A DNA stretch of 64,000 nucleotides from CAZLKN01 sp964560135 (lineage in GTDB: Bacteria; Actinomycetota; JAICYB01): contig CAZLKN010000001.1 of NCBI GenBank assembly GCA_964560135.1, positions 62,001 through 126,000 of the forward strand, in the 5' to 3' direction. The notes below the pieces were generated by a model. The model made no database searches. It saw nothing but the letters and a program-made list of their open reading frames with translations, and was not told where the DNA came from. Both the position numbers and the translations under genes were made by a program. Below are positions 25,154-33,638 of this stretch, piece after piece. Every line of letters starts with the position of its first letter. The first letter of the stretch is position 1.

Positions 25154-26056
25154 TCAGGCCCCCAGGTGTTCTCCGAACCAGGCCGTGGCGTGCTCGACGG
25201 CCGGGCCTACGTAGGTCTCCACGTCGTAGAGGTCGACGTGGTTGGTGGTGTCCAGCCACACGATCTCCTTTGGGCCCGCCATCCGGTCGTGGGCTTCCTG
25301 CGCGAGGCTGGGTGCGCAGTAGGCGTCGGTGCGTCCGTGGACGATCAGTGCCGGGGTGGGTGAGATGAAGTCGGCCCCGCACAGGGCGTCGAAGGTCAGC
25401 AGCTCGTGGATCGACAGCGTGGTCACCCGGTTCTCCCAGTCCGGCGCCGCGCCGCGCTCGGTGCCGTAGTAGTCGAAGGGCTCCTGGCCCCCCATCGCCG
25501 CCGGCTCGCCTTCGGGGGCCACCGCCGCCATGTACGCGACCTCGCCGGTGCGGTGCTGCTCCTGCGCGACGGTGGCGAAGTTCGCCATCTGTGACCGGTA
25601 GCCCTCCTCGCCCATGCCCTCGCGCATCTTGTACGGCGAGTTGTAGCCGCCGGCGACGAGCACCGCGGCTTTGACGCGGGGGTCGAAGCCCGCGAAGCGC
25701 AGCGCGTAGCCGCCTCCGAGGCAGATGCCGCAGACGCCGATGCGCTCGGCGTCGACCTCGGGCCGGGAGGCGAGAAGGCTGACGGCGTCCCGCAGGTCGG
25801 CCAGCTTCCCGGGGGCGTCCTCGTGCTGGCGGGGCTCGCCCTCGCTGGCGCCGAAGTTGCGGTGGTCGAAGGCGAGGGTGACGAAGCCGGCCTCGGCGAT
25901 CCGCCGCGCGTAGTGTCCGGTCACCTGTCCCTTGACGCCGGTGAAGGGTCCGGTGAACACGATCGCGGGTGCGGACCCGCCGGGCCCGGAGGGCAGATAC
26001 AGGTCGCCCGCGAGCGTGCGGCCGTCGGATCGAAACTCGGTACGGACCGGCTCCAT
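25154..26056 (-). CDS. Alpha/beta hydrolase with cysteine nucleophile
   Basis: A 300-residue cytoplasmic hydrolase of the dienelactone hydrolase/YcjY-like group. The nucleophile elbow is [13 protein letters not shown]: the central residue is Cys, as in dienelactone hydrolase, in place of Ser. The acid is probably D in HGRTDAYC and the base H in [27 protein letters not shown] precedes the elbow. ATG 26056 has GGGAGG. Substrate unknown. Confidence 0.85.
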   Translation of the reverse strand: MEPVRTEFRSDGRTLAGDLYLPSGPGGSAPAIVFTGPFTGVKGQVTGHYARRIAEAGFVTLAFDHRNFGASEGEPRQHEDAPGKLADLRDAVSLLASRPEVDAERIGVCGICLGGGYALRFAGFDPRVKAAVLVAGGYNSPYKMREGMGEEGYRSQMANFATVAQEQHRTGEVAYMAAVAPEGEPAAMGGQEPFDYYGTERGAAPDWENRVTTLSIHELLTFDALCGADFISPTPALIVHGRTDAYCAPSLAQEAHDRMAGPKEIVWLDTTNHVDLYDVETYVGPAVEHATAWFGEHLGA

Positions 26057-26082
26057 CGCAACCTCCCTTGCTCGTGGCGCCC

Positions 26083-26119
26083 AGTGTATGCCGCACGAAG
26101 AGCCGATCACGCATACACT
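26083..26119. promoter_or_regulatory. Perfect 9-bp inverted repeat with mirrored TACACT boxes
   Basis: AGTGTATGC (26083-26091) and GCATACACT (26111-26119) are exact inverted copies 19 bases apart, midway between two divergent genes. Each contains TACACT read outward, so they may be the two -10 elements of divergent promoters or the arms of one operator. Confidence 0.45.
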
Positions 26120-26129
26120 CGGGGACCGC

Positions 26130-26150
26130 CCTCGACGGCTCGTGTCGAGG
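26130..26150 (+). other. Stem-loop in leader of lipoprotein gene
   Basis: CCTCGAC and GTCGAGG form a perfect 7-bp stem with a 7-base loop, 25 bases before the lipoprotein ATG. It does not cover the ribosome site. Confidence 0.4.
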
Positions 26151-26175
26151 CGCGTCCTACCGGGAAGAGGGAACC

Positions 26176-26478
26176 ATGGGATCAACGCTCAGAGCCGTCC
26201 TTGTCCGGGGTGCGATCGGTGCGCTCTTCTTCGCCGTGGGATGCGGCGACCCGCCGGTTCTGCCGACGCCCACCCCGACGACGTCCCCGACGCCGTCGCC
26301 CACGGCATCTCCGGCCCCGACCCCATCGCCGACCCCCGCGCCGACTCCGTCCCCGACCCCCGCACCGACTCCGTCCCCGACGGTGCCCCCGGACCCGACC
26401 CCGACCCCGACGGTGCCCCCGGACCCGACCCCGACCCCGACGGTGCCCCCGGACGCGACCCCTACACCGCGGGGGTAG
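26176..26478 (+). CDS. Thr/Pro-repeat lipoprotein
   Basis: A 100-residue protein. The signal peptide ends in a lipobox (FFAVGC, lipidated Cys about residue 23), and the rest is almost only Pro, Thr, Ser, Ala and Asp in repeats ([18 protein letters not shown]). This predicts an extended cell-surface spacer anchored by lipid. ATG 26176 follows GAAGAGGG. No folded domain is visible, so it may be a structural wall protein. Confidence 0.75.
   Translation: MGSTLRAVLVRGAIGALFFAVGCGDPPVLPTPTPTTSPTPSPTASPAPTPSPTPAPTPSPTPAPTPSPTVPPDPTPTPTVPPDPTPTPTVPPDATPTPRG
26381..26460 (+). repeat. 30-base tandem repeat in lipoprotein gene
   Basis: Two exact 30-base units (26381-26410, 26411-26440) and a partial third with one change encode [10 protein letters not shown]. 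Upstream of it a 24-base unit is also duplicated (PTPAPTPS). Such repeats are prone to length change. Confidence 0.75.
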
Positions 26479-26497
26479 GACGCTGCGTGCTCGTCGG

Positions 26498-27307
26498 CTA
26501 GCCCGGCGTTCCTCCGTCGGAGGCGACGTGGTGGCGGAGCCAGTCTTCCCAGCGCACCCGGCCGAGCTCACCCTCGGCGACGAGGTTGGCCCCCTCGCGG
26601 AAGGCGCGTGAGGCGGCCCCGGGGATGTAGAGGGAGAAGACCGGCTTCCGTTCCCCCGCGGCGATCAGGTACGAGATCACGAGATCCAGCGCGCCGTGGA
26701 CCTCGGGGCCCCCGAGGTCGGGGAGGCGTCCGCGGGCGCCGGTGTCCACACAGGCTGCGAGGCGGTCGGCGACCTCGCCCACATCCACCGGCTGGAAGCG
26801 GATGTGCTTCGGGACGATCACTCCGGGCAGTCGCCGCTGGCGCTCGGCGAGGGCCACGATGAACTCGTGGAACTGGGTGGTGCGCAGAACCGTGGAGGCG
26901 AACCCGGAGGCCTCGATCACCTTCTCGGTCTGCAGCTTCGCGCGGTAGTAGCCGAGCGGGATCCGGTCGACGCCCACGATCGAGATGTAGACGAGATGCG
27001 GACTGCCCACACCGGCGCGGGCGGCTTCGATCAGGCGGCTCGTGCCCTCCACGTCGACGCGACGGGCCCGTCCGTACAGCGGCAGGCGCGTGGAGCTGGC
27101 GCAGTGCACGATCGCGGTCGTCCCTGCGGTGGCTTCCTCGAGCCCAGCCCCGGTGCGGAGATCACCCTGGACCGCGGCGACGCCCTCGGGGACGCGCGGG
27201 CGCTCGCGGCGGGAGAGCACCCGCACCTCGTGGCCCGCGTCGAGCAGCCGCGTCACCACGGCGCGGCCGCAGATCCCTGTGCCCCCGGTGACCAGAACCC
27301 GCGCCAT
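26498..27307 (-). CDS. NmrA/atypical SDR NAD(P)-binding protein
   Basis: A 269-residue Rossmann protein. The dinucleotide loop is VLVTGGTGICGRAVV at the N-terminus, followed by VQGDLRTGAGL and HCASST. The usual SDR catalytic Tyr-x-x-x-Lys appears as YYRAKLQTE. The C-terminal half matches NmrA/complex-I NDUFA9-like proteins (FQPVDVGEVADRL). The ATG overlaps the stop of the tricorn-like protease (TGATG), so the two are translated together. Substrate unknown. Confidence 0.85.
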   Translation of the reverse strand: MARVLVTGGTGICGRAVVTRLLDAGHEVRVLSRRERPRVPEGVAAVQGDLRTGAGLEEATAGTTAIVHCASSTRLPLYGRARRVDVEGTSRLIEAARAGVGSPHLVYISIVGVDRIPLGYYRAKLQTEKVIEASGFASTVLRTTQFHEFIVALAERQRRLPGVIVPKHIRFQPVDVGEVADRLAACVDTGARGRLPDLGGPEVHGALDLVISYLIAAGERKPVFSLYIPGAASRAFREGANLVAEGELGRVRWEDWLRHHVASDGGTPG

Positions 27308-30300
27308 CACCTGCGCCGTTTCTTCGGACCTTCGCGCGGCGGCAGCTTCGGTGCGGTCAGCACGGGCCGGGCCTCGAGGTCGGGCTCTACCGGACGGTGC
27401 CGGCGCAGCGCCCGCATCACGAGCTTGAGCGCGGTGTCCATCTGGGGATCGCGTCCGGCGGCGTGGTCCTGGGGCTTGATGTCCACGTCGTGGTCGGGGT
27501 CGGTCCCGTAGTTCTCGACCTGCCAGCGGACGTCTTTGAACCAGAAGGAGAACTCGGGCTGGGTGGTGATGCCGTTGTCCACCAGCACGTGGCGCATCGT
27601 GATCCCGATCACCCCGCCCCAGGTGCGCTTGCCGACGACGGGGCCCAGGCGAGCCAGCTTGAACACGTGGGTGAAGATGTCGCCGTCGGATCCGGCCTGT
27701 TCGTTGGTGATGCACACCAGGGGGCCGGACGGGGAGTCCTCGGGATAGGGATGCGGAGCCCCCCAACGCGTCACCGCGTACCCGAAGCGCTGCCGAGCGA
27801 GCTTCTCGAGCAGGAGCTCCGAGACGAAGCCGCCGCTGTTGAAACGGACATCGACGATCAGCGCTTCCCGGTCGAGCTCGGACTTGTAGGCGCGGTGGAA
27901 CTCCGAGTAGCCGGCGGCGCCCATGTCGGGGATGTGCACGTAGCCCACACGCCCGTCGGTCTGCTCGTGGATCCGGGCGCGGTTGGTCTCCACCCACTCG
28001 CGGTACCGTGCGGGTTCCTCGGTGCGCAGCGTCCTCACCACCACGGTCCGGGGGTTGCGTCCCCGGCGGTCGCCGACCGTCAGCTCGACGTTCACGCCGG
28101 CCTGGTGCACGAGCAGCATCTGCGGTGAGACATCCGGTCCGACCGCCTGCCCGTTTACCGCCAGGATCGTGTCGCCTTCCCGGACTCCCACCCCGGGTGC
28201 GGTCAGTGGAGATGTGCGTTCGGGATCCCAGGAGTCGCCGCGGACGATCGGTGCGACGCTCCACCGTCCCGCCCGCGGGGCGAAGGCGTAGTCGCAGCCG
28301 AGGTGGCCGAGCGGCCAAGGCGGCGGCGGTTTCACGTCGCCGCCGATCTCGTAGGCGTGGGACGTCCCGAGCTCCCCGAGCATCTCCCACATCAGGTCCG
28401 AGAACTCGAGGCGGGTGGCGACCTTGTCGGTCAGCGGCAGGTAGCGCTCGTGGATCGCGTCCCAGTCCACCCCGGACATGTCCGCAACCCAGAAGTGGTC
28501 ACGCTGGAAGCGCCAGGCCTCCCGGAACATCTGCCGCCACTCCGCCGGCGGATCCACCGATACGCGGACACGTCCGAGGTCGATCCACCCGCTGCGGCGT
28601 CCCGCCCCCTCGTGCTCGGCCCCCTTGTCCGGCTTGTCGCCCGCCTTCAGCGCGCGCAGGCGGCGCCCGGCCCGGTACAGCAGCGTGCCGCCGTCCTGCG
28701 AGACCCGGAACGACGAGATGCCCTGCACGAGGACGTCGTGCTTCAGCTCGTTCAGGTCGTAGACCTCGAGCTTCCCCTTGGGCTCCTCCTCGGTGTCGAA
28801 GAGGCTCTCCCCCAGCGATCCGGTCACCGGATGGTTGGTGAACAGCACCTTGCCGCCGATCCCCCACACCTGCGTGTAGCGACCCTCGGCCATCGGGAAA
28901 GCGACCACGCGATCCCCGATCCCCTCGAGGTCGATCCGTAGCTGCGGTCGATCGTCCTTCTTGGCGTCGTCCTTCTTCTCGCCGAATCCCTTCGGCTTCG
29001 GGACGAACGGGGACGGTTCGTCGGCTCGCAGCGTCACGAGGTGAGGGCGCACCGGACGCGGGAAGCCGAGATCGAAGGACACGTAGTCGAAGACCGGATC
29101 CAGCACCCGGTAGGACAGGAAATAGAGGTAGCGCCCGTCAGGATCGAACGAGGGACGCAGGTCGTTGAACTCGGGCCTGGTCACGAGGTGGGTGTCGCCC
29201 GAGGACGTCTCCCAGAGCTTGATCGAGGTGGTGTTTGTGGTCGTGGAACAGGCGTAGGCGAGGAAGCGTCCGTCGGGGGCCCAGGCGAGCCCGGAGATCG
29301 GGTGGTAGGGGCTGCGGTCGAGGATCCTCGCGGTGCCGGCGTCGAGGTCGACGAGGAGGAGCTCCATGCGGTGGTTGGCGACGGCGACCTCGTTGCCCGC
29401 CGGTGAGGGTACGAGCTCGATCGCGCGGCCGAGGTCGACGTCGTCGAGGCGTCGCGGCGTGGACGGATCGTCGGCGGGGTAGACCTCCAAGGCTTCCTCG
29501 CCGCCCTGGTCGGAGACGGCCACGAGGGCTCCGGCGTCGTGGGTCCAGCGGGGGAGGCGGTAGCGGACGCCGTCCCGGACGCCGTACTGGCGCACCGCCT
29601 GCTCCCACAGCGGCATCGTGTACAGCTTCCCGCGGGCGGACAGAGCCAGCGAGTGACCCTCCGGGTGCAGCGCCACGTCGTGGACGAACTTCGCGGCCCC
29701 CACGAACTTCCGGTTGCGCTGGACGCGGGGACTGCCGAGATCCACGTCGACCCGGCGGGTGCTGTCGTCGTCGGGGTCGTACAGCCAGATCTCGGCGGCG
29801 AGCTGGTAGACGATGCGGGTGCCGTCGGTCTTCGCCCAGCGCGCGTAGAACTCATCGTGGTCGGTGTGGCGGCGGACGTCGCGCCCATCGGCACGGCACG
29901 AATACAGGTTCCCGATCCCTTCGTGATCCGACAGGAAGTAGATCCGCCGGCCGAGCCACATCGGCGAGGCCAGATTGCCGTCGAGGGAGGCCAGGCGGCG
30001 GAAGGTGCCGTCGCCGCGACGGTCCACCCAGGCCTCCCCGCGCGTCCCGCCGCGGTAGCGCTTCCACCGGGCCGGGTCGGCGGTGTGCCGTCCGATCACG
30101 ACCCCGTCGCCGGATGGAGCGAAGGACGCCTCTGTGGCCGGGCCGAAGGGAAGCTGCTCCGGCACACCCCCCTCGGGCGCGGTCAGGTAGAGGTGACGGT
30201 GGCCGGCGAAGGGCTGCGCGGCGTCGCTCGCGAACAAGACCCGTCCGTCGGGGGCCCACCCCTCCACCGAGGACCTCGCTCCCAGATAGGTGAGACGCCG

Positions 30301-30534
30301 GGCCGGACCGCCGCCGGCGGGCATCACGAAGATCTCGGCGTGGTGCTCCTCGGTGCCGGTGAACGCGATCCAGGTGCCGTCCGGCGAGATGGCGGCGCGG
30401 CCCACCGGGCCGAGATTGGATGTGAGCCGGCGGGCCGTTCCGCCCTCGGTGTTCACCGTCCACAGGTCGTCCTCGGTGACGAACACGATCGTGTCACCCC
30501 GGATGCTCGGTGTTCGCAGGTATCCCTCGTTCAC
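27307..30534 (-). CDS. Tricorn-type protease (beta-propellers, PDZ, S41 core)
   Basis: A 1075-residue cytoplasmic peptidase. Residues about 1-660 hold WD/TolB-like propeller repeats (AISPDGTWIAFTG, WAPDGRVLFASD). A tricorn C1 region around 700-760 contains GTSHAYE with the likely catalytic His about 726, and a PDZ domain follows (about 790-850, VREGDTILAVNG). The S41 core carries the nucleophile in NEQAGSDGDIF (about residue 949) and a catalytic Glu near the end (PEFSFW). The lysine-rich insert KKDDAKKDD at about 510 is unusual. GTG 30534 has GGGAGG. Tricorn acts downstream of the proteasome in protein turnover. Confidence 0.93.
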   Translation of the reverse strand: MNEGYLRTPSIRGDTIVFVTEDDLWTVNTEGGTARRLTSNLGPVGRAAISPDGTWIAFTGTEEHHAEIFVMPAGGGPARRLTYLGARSSVEGWAPDGRVLFASDAAQPFAGHRHLYLTAPEGGVPEQLPFGPATEASFAPSGDGVVIGRHTADPARWKRYRGGTRGEAWVDRRGDGTFRRLASLDGNLASPMWLGRRIYFLSDHEGIGNLYSCRADGRDVRRHTDHDEFYARWAKTDGTRIVYQLAAEIWLYDPDDDSTRRVDVDLGSPRVQRNRKFVGAAKFVHDVALHPEGHSLALSARGKLYTMPLWEQAVRQYGVRDGVRYRLPRWTHDAGALVAVSDQGGEEALEVYPADDPSTPRRLDDVDLGRAIELVPSPAGNEVAVANHRMELLLVDLDAGTARILDRSPYHPISGLAWAPDGRFLAYACSTTTNTTSIKLWETSSGDTHLVTRPEFNDLRPSFDPDGRYLYFLSYRVLDPVFDYVSFDLGFPRPVRPHLVTLRADEPSPFVPKPKGFGEKKDDAKKDDRPQLRIDLEGIGDRVVAFPMAEGRYTQVWGIGGKVLFTNHPVTGSLGESLFDTEEEPKGKLEVYDLNELKHDVLVQGISSFRVSQDGGTLLYRAGRRLRALKAGDKPDKGAEHEGAGRRSGWIDLGRVRVSVDPPAEWRQMFREAWRFQRDHFWVADMSGVDWDAIHERYLPLTDKVATRLEFSDLMWEMLGELGTSHAYEIGGDVKPPPPWPLGHLGCDYAFAPRAGRWSVAPIVRGDSWDPERTSPLTAPGVGVREGDTILAVNGQAVGPDVSPQMLLVHQAGVNVELTVGDRRGRNPRTVVVRTLRTEEPARYREWVETNRARIHEQTDGRVGYVHIPDMGAAGYSEFHRAYKSELDREALIVDVRFNSGGFVSELLLEKLARQRFGYAVTRWGAPHPYPEDSPSGPLVCITNEQAGSDGDIFTHVFKLARLGPVVGKRTWGGVIGITMRHVLVDNGITTQPEFSFWFKDVRWQVENYGTDPDHDVDIKPQDHAAGRDPQMDTALKLVMRALRRHRPVEPDLEARPVLTAPKLPPREGPKKRRR

Positions 30535-30606
30535 CCCGGCCTCCCTTCGACGCGTCCCACCGGCGGCCCATGATAGGAGACCGGGGACCGACACAGAGGA
30601 GTCGAC

Positions 30607-31434
30607 GTGGCGCTGTACCACCGGTATGCGAACCTCCGCGGCTGGCATTGGGGCGCGGCGAAGCTGGGCGTCGTGCTGCTGCTGCTCGCACTCGGACGCG
30701 GCCATGCCCTGTACTCGAACCTCGTGGTCACCGTCGCGCTCGTCGACGCGTACGTGAAGCGTCCCGTCCGGGACGGTTGTCGGTTGGCAGACGTGGGGCT
30801 CGACCCCCGGGGCGCGGTGCGCGGGACCCTGGGCGGGTTCGTGCTCGGGGCGGTGATGATCTCGGCCGGGATCGGGATCTTGGCGGCCTTCGGTTTCTAC
30901 CGGGTGGGGTCGGTGGTGTTCGCACCGGGGGCGTTGGCGTGGGCGGTGGTGTTCTTCCTGAGCGTCTCGGTGCTCGAGGAGGTGATCGCCCGGGGGATGG
31001 TGCTGCGATGGCTGGAGCCGCGGACGGGATCCTGGCTCGCGCTGGGACTGAGCTCGCTCGCCTTCGGGGTGCTGCACGCGGCCAATCCCAACGCGACCCT
31101 GCTGGCCACGCTGGCGATCGCGCTGGAGGCCGGCGTGCTGCTGGGGGCCGCCTACCTCGCCACCCGGGGTCTGTGGTGGCCGATCGGCATCCACTGGTCG
31201 TGGAACCTGTTCCAGGGTCCCGTCTACGGGGCTCACGTCTCGGGCATGGAGATGGAGGGGATCGTGCGCGGGGAGCTCGTCGGGCCACAGCTCTGGACGG
31301 GTGGATCCTTCGGCCCGGAGGCGGGCCTGGTCATGATCGTGATCGGCACGGCCGGGGGCCTGGGCTTCGTGGACCTGGCAGTGCGGCGGGGGCGCATGAG
31401 GTCGGCACGGCACGCGGGGACCGGGCAGGAATAG
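30607..31434 (+). CDS. CPBP-family intramembrane metalloprotease
   Basis: A 275-residue membrane protein with about 7-8 helices. The CPBP/Abi motifs are present: VLEEVIARG (paired Glu, about 123-124), FGVLHAANPN (His, about 157) and GIHWSWNLFQG (His). These match Rce1-like proteases, which in bacteria handle bacteriocins or membrane proteins. GTG start at 30607 follows AGAGGAGTC. Divergent from the tricorn-like gene. Confidence 0.85.
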   Translation: MALYHRYANLRGWHWGAAKLGVVLLLLALGRGHALYSNLVVTVALVDAYVKRPVRDGCRLADVGLDPRGAVRGTLGGFVLGAVMISAGIGILAAFGFYRVGSVVFAPGALAWAVVFFLSVSVLEEVIARGMVLRWLEPRTGSWLALGLSSLAFGVLHAANPNATLLATLAIALEAGVLLGAAYLATRGLWWPIGIHWSWNLFQGPVYGAHVSGMEMEGIVRGELVGPQLWTGGSFGPEAGLVMIVIGTAGGLGFVDLAVRRGRMRSARHAGTGQE

Positions 31435-31455
31435 GTCACGGAGGAGGCAGGGATA

Positions 31456-31983
31456 TTGGAGTATCGCGTCGCAGGTCCAGCCGACACGGAGCTGATCGCC
31501 GGACTGCATACCGAAAGCTGGCGCCGCACGTACCGGGGTATGTACCGTGACGAATTCCTGGACGGTGACCTGGACGGCAACCGGCGGGAGGTCTGGCGGG
31601 GGCGACTGGAGCGTCCGGAGGACAACCAGCTCGTGTACATCGCACTCGAGGACGGCCGGACCGCGGGTTTCGTCTGCGCCTACGGGGCCGAGGACGCTCG
31701 GTGGGGATCGCTCGTCGACAACCTGCACGTCGCTGATGGATTCCGGCGTCGCGGGATCGCCTCGGCACTCATGCGGGAGGCGGGAGCCTGGCTGGACGCC
31801 AGATACGGTGACTGCGGCGTGTACCTCTGGGTGCTGGAGGCCAATGAGAGCGCGCGTCGCTTCTATGAAGCCCTTGGAGCGACGGACGCGGAGACGGTGC
31901 ACATGGAGGTCCATCCCGGAGGCTGGGCGAGGACATGCCGCTATGTCTGGCCGCGCCCGGGCCTCCTTGCCGGCGTGGAGTGA
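31456..31983 (+). CDS. GNAT-family N-acetyltransferase
   Basis: A 175-residue protein with a typical GNAT domain: LHTESWRRTYRGMYRDEFLD at the N-terminus (RimI-like), LVDNLHVADGFRRRGIASALMREA (acetyl-CoA loop R-R-x-G-I-A), and VLEANESARRFYEALGA. TTG start follows GAGGAGG. It lies 21 bases after the CPBP gene, probably co-transcribed. Acceptor unknown. Confidence 0.88.
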   Translation: MEYRVAGPADTELIAGLHTESWRRTYRGMYRDEFLDGDLDGNRREVWRGRLERPEDNQLVYIALEDGRTAGFVCAYGAEDARWGSLVDNLHVADGFRRRGIASALMREAGAWLDARYGDCGVYLWVLEANESARRFYEALGATDAETVHMEVHPGGWARTCRYVWPRPGLLAGVE

Positions 31984-31993
31984 TCGTCGTTGG

Positions 31994-33082
31994 CTACCGG
32001 CGCCCCCGGCCCCCGAGCAGCGGCACCAGCATCTCGTCGGGCGTGAGGCTGCCGTGCCCGCTCAGGAGCTTGCCCTCACCGCGGTTCGTCGGATCGGCGA
32101 ACATCACCGGCTCGTGCGCCGCCAGGACGACGTCCCCAACCCGGCGGCGCACGCCCGGTGAGGGCGCACGGGGGCCGAGCCAGCCCTCGTCGCAGAGCTC
32201 GTCGCGTGTGAAGATCCATGCCAGGCCCCCGAAGGCCTCCCGGGCGGCGACCAGCAGGTCGTCCGCGGCCCCCGGCCGCGCGTGCAGGTAGCGGAACCGG
32301 CCCTCGCTCGTCTGGAGCTCGACCATCGGTTCCAACTGTTTGATCTCGACGGTCTCTCGGAACTGGACGTGCCCGTGGTCGGAGGTCACGAGCAGGGCCA
32401 CGTCCGACGGCAGCGCGTCGAGGATGTCGCCGGTCAGCCGGTCGGCGAAGGCGAGCTCGGCGGGGTAGAAGCCGTCCTGCTGGCCGTGCATGTGGGCCAC
32501 GATGTCGATGCCGCCGTAGTAGGCGTACACGAACCGCTCGCCGGCCTCCACGAGCAGCCGGCAGTGCTCGGCGATCGAGGACGGCGAGTGCACGCCCGCC
32601 AGTCGCGCCCCCCGCAGGTGTGCCTTCGTGAACCCCGTTTCCTTGTACTCGGCCCGCGTCACCGCCGGGACCGCCTGGCCGGCGAACGCGAGCCGGGGCT
32701 GGACCTGCTCGGGATCGGGGCCTTCGGCGCCGCCCTGCAGCGTCCACCGCAGCAGGTTCAGCACGCCGTCGGAGGTCCGCATGCGGTAGGCCACGATGCC
32801 GTGGTCCGCCGGAGGCAGCCCGGTGGTGATGGACGTCAGGGCGACCACGGTCGTGGACGGCACGACGGTCGTGATCGGGCGTCCGTCCAGCGCGGACAGC
32901 GTCGGCAGCCGTTCCGCGTTGGTCTGCAGCGCGTTCCAGCCGAGGCCGTCGAGGATAAGCAGGACGGTCGCCCGCGCGTCCTTCGCCGCCTCCGGGAACC
33001 AGTCCAGCGCCCGGCCCCCGACGAGCGCGGGGGTGAGGTTCGTGACGCATGCGCCTTCGAAGTCGGGCCGGACGGGGTCCAC
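31994..33082 (-). CDS. Alkaline phosphatase-superfamily phosphodiesterase/pyrophosphatase-like protein
   Basis: A 362-residue protein. Metal-site motifs of the nucleotide pyrophosphatase branch are seen: LLILDGLGW (Asp), VVPSTTVVALTSITTG (Thr nucleophile), GGIDIVAHMHG (Asp/His), LLVTSDHGHVQF (Asp-His) and LLSGHGSLTPDEMLVPL (final His). No signal peptide, so it acts in the cytoplasm or at the membrane. GTG start follows TAGGTT by six bases. Substrate unknown; phosphonoacetate hydrolase-like activity is possible. Confidence 0.85.
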   Translation of the reverse strand: MDPVRPDFEGACVTNLTPALVGGRALDWFPEAAKDARATVLLILDGLGWNALQTNAERLPTLSALDGRPITTVVPSTTVVALTSITTGLPPADHGIVAYRMRTSDGVLNLLRWTLQGGAEGPDPEQVQPRLAFAGQAVPAVTRAEYKETGFTKAHLRGARLAGVHSPSSIAEHCRLLVEAGERFVYAYYGGIDIVAHMHGQQDGFYPAELAFADRLTGDILDALPSDVALLVTSDHGHVQFRETVEIKQLEPMVELQTSEGRFRYLHARPGAADDLLVAAREAFGGLAWIFTRDELCDEGWLGPRAPSPGVRRRVGDVVLAAHEPVMFADPTNRGEGKLLSGHGSLTPDEMLVPLLGGRGRR

Positions 33083-33088
33083 CCCGAC

Positions 33089-33094
33089 AACCTA
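33089..33094 (-). promoter_or_regulatory. -10 box of leaderless phosphodiesterase-like gene
   Basis: On the minus strand TAGGTT stands six bases before the GTG start, with no ribosome site between. Confidence 0.4.
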
Positions 33095-33115
33095 TCCCGT
33101 CGACGACGCTTGCCG

Positions 33116-33568
33116 TTATTCGGTCGGCGGCGCGGCGCTGATGTCGGCCAGTGCCGAGTCGGGATCCCGTGCTACGGCCAGGTCACCGATGGACACGACA
33201 CCCACGGTCTTCCCGTCCTCCACGACGGGGATGCGCCGGATCGCGCGCTTGCGCATCAGGTCCACCGCCTCGTCCACCGGGGTATCCGGTTCGAGCGTGA
33301 CGAGGTCCCGGGTGCAGATCGCGCCGAGCGTCGTCCCGGTCGGATCGCCACCGTTCGCGAGGCCGCGTACGACGATGTCACGATCGGTGACGATGCCGCA
33401 TGGCTCGCCGGTGGTCTCGTCCAGCACGATCACACCACCGACGCCCTCGTCGCGCATCTGCTCGGCGGCGCTGGTAAGTGGATCGGTGGCGATAAGGCAG
33501 ATGGGATCGGGTGTCATGAGCTCCCCGACCGTGTCGCCCTTCTTCTGGCGGATCTTGCCCTTGGTCAT
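33116..33568 (-). CDS. Tandem CBS-domain protein
   Basis: A 150-residue protein made of a CBS pair: VGELMTPDPICLIATDPLTSAA...GIVTDRDIVVRGLA (about 15-75) and LGAICTRDLVTLEPDTPVDEA...VGVVSIGDLA (about 80-140). The (S/T)-D-R-D-I motif suggests adenine nucleotide binding. Stand-alone CBS pairs of this kind are stress-linked regulators in actinobacteria. ATG 33568 has GGAGGA. Confidence 0.92.
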   Translation of the reverse strand: MTKGKIRQKKGDTVGELMTPDPICLIATDPLTSAAEQMRDEGVGGVIVLDETTGEPCGIVTDRDIVVRGLANGGDPTGTTLGAICTRDLVTLEPDTPVDEAVDLMRKRAIRRIPVVEDGKTVGVVSIGDLAVARDPDSALADISAAPPTE

Positions 33569-33638
33569 GGCTGATCCTCCTTCTGCGGATGGGAGCACCC
33601 TCTCGGGGTTGGTCCCCACTGTGGAGGCGCACGAAACC

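Noticed and set aside
26381..26460. Tandem 30-base repeats considered as CRISPR
   Set aside because: No spacers; the repeats are contiguous and in frame with a Pro/Thr lipoprotein.
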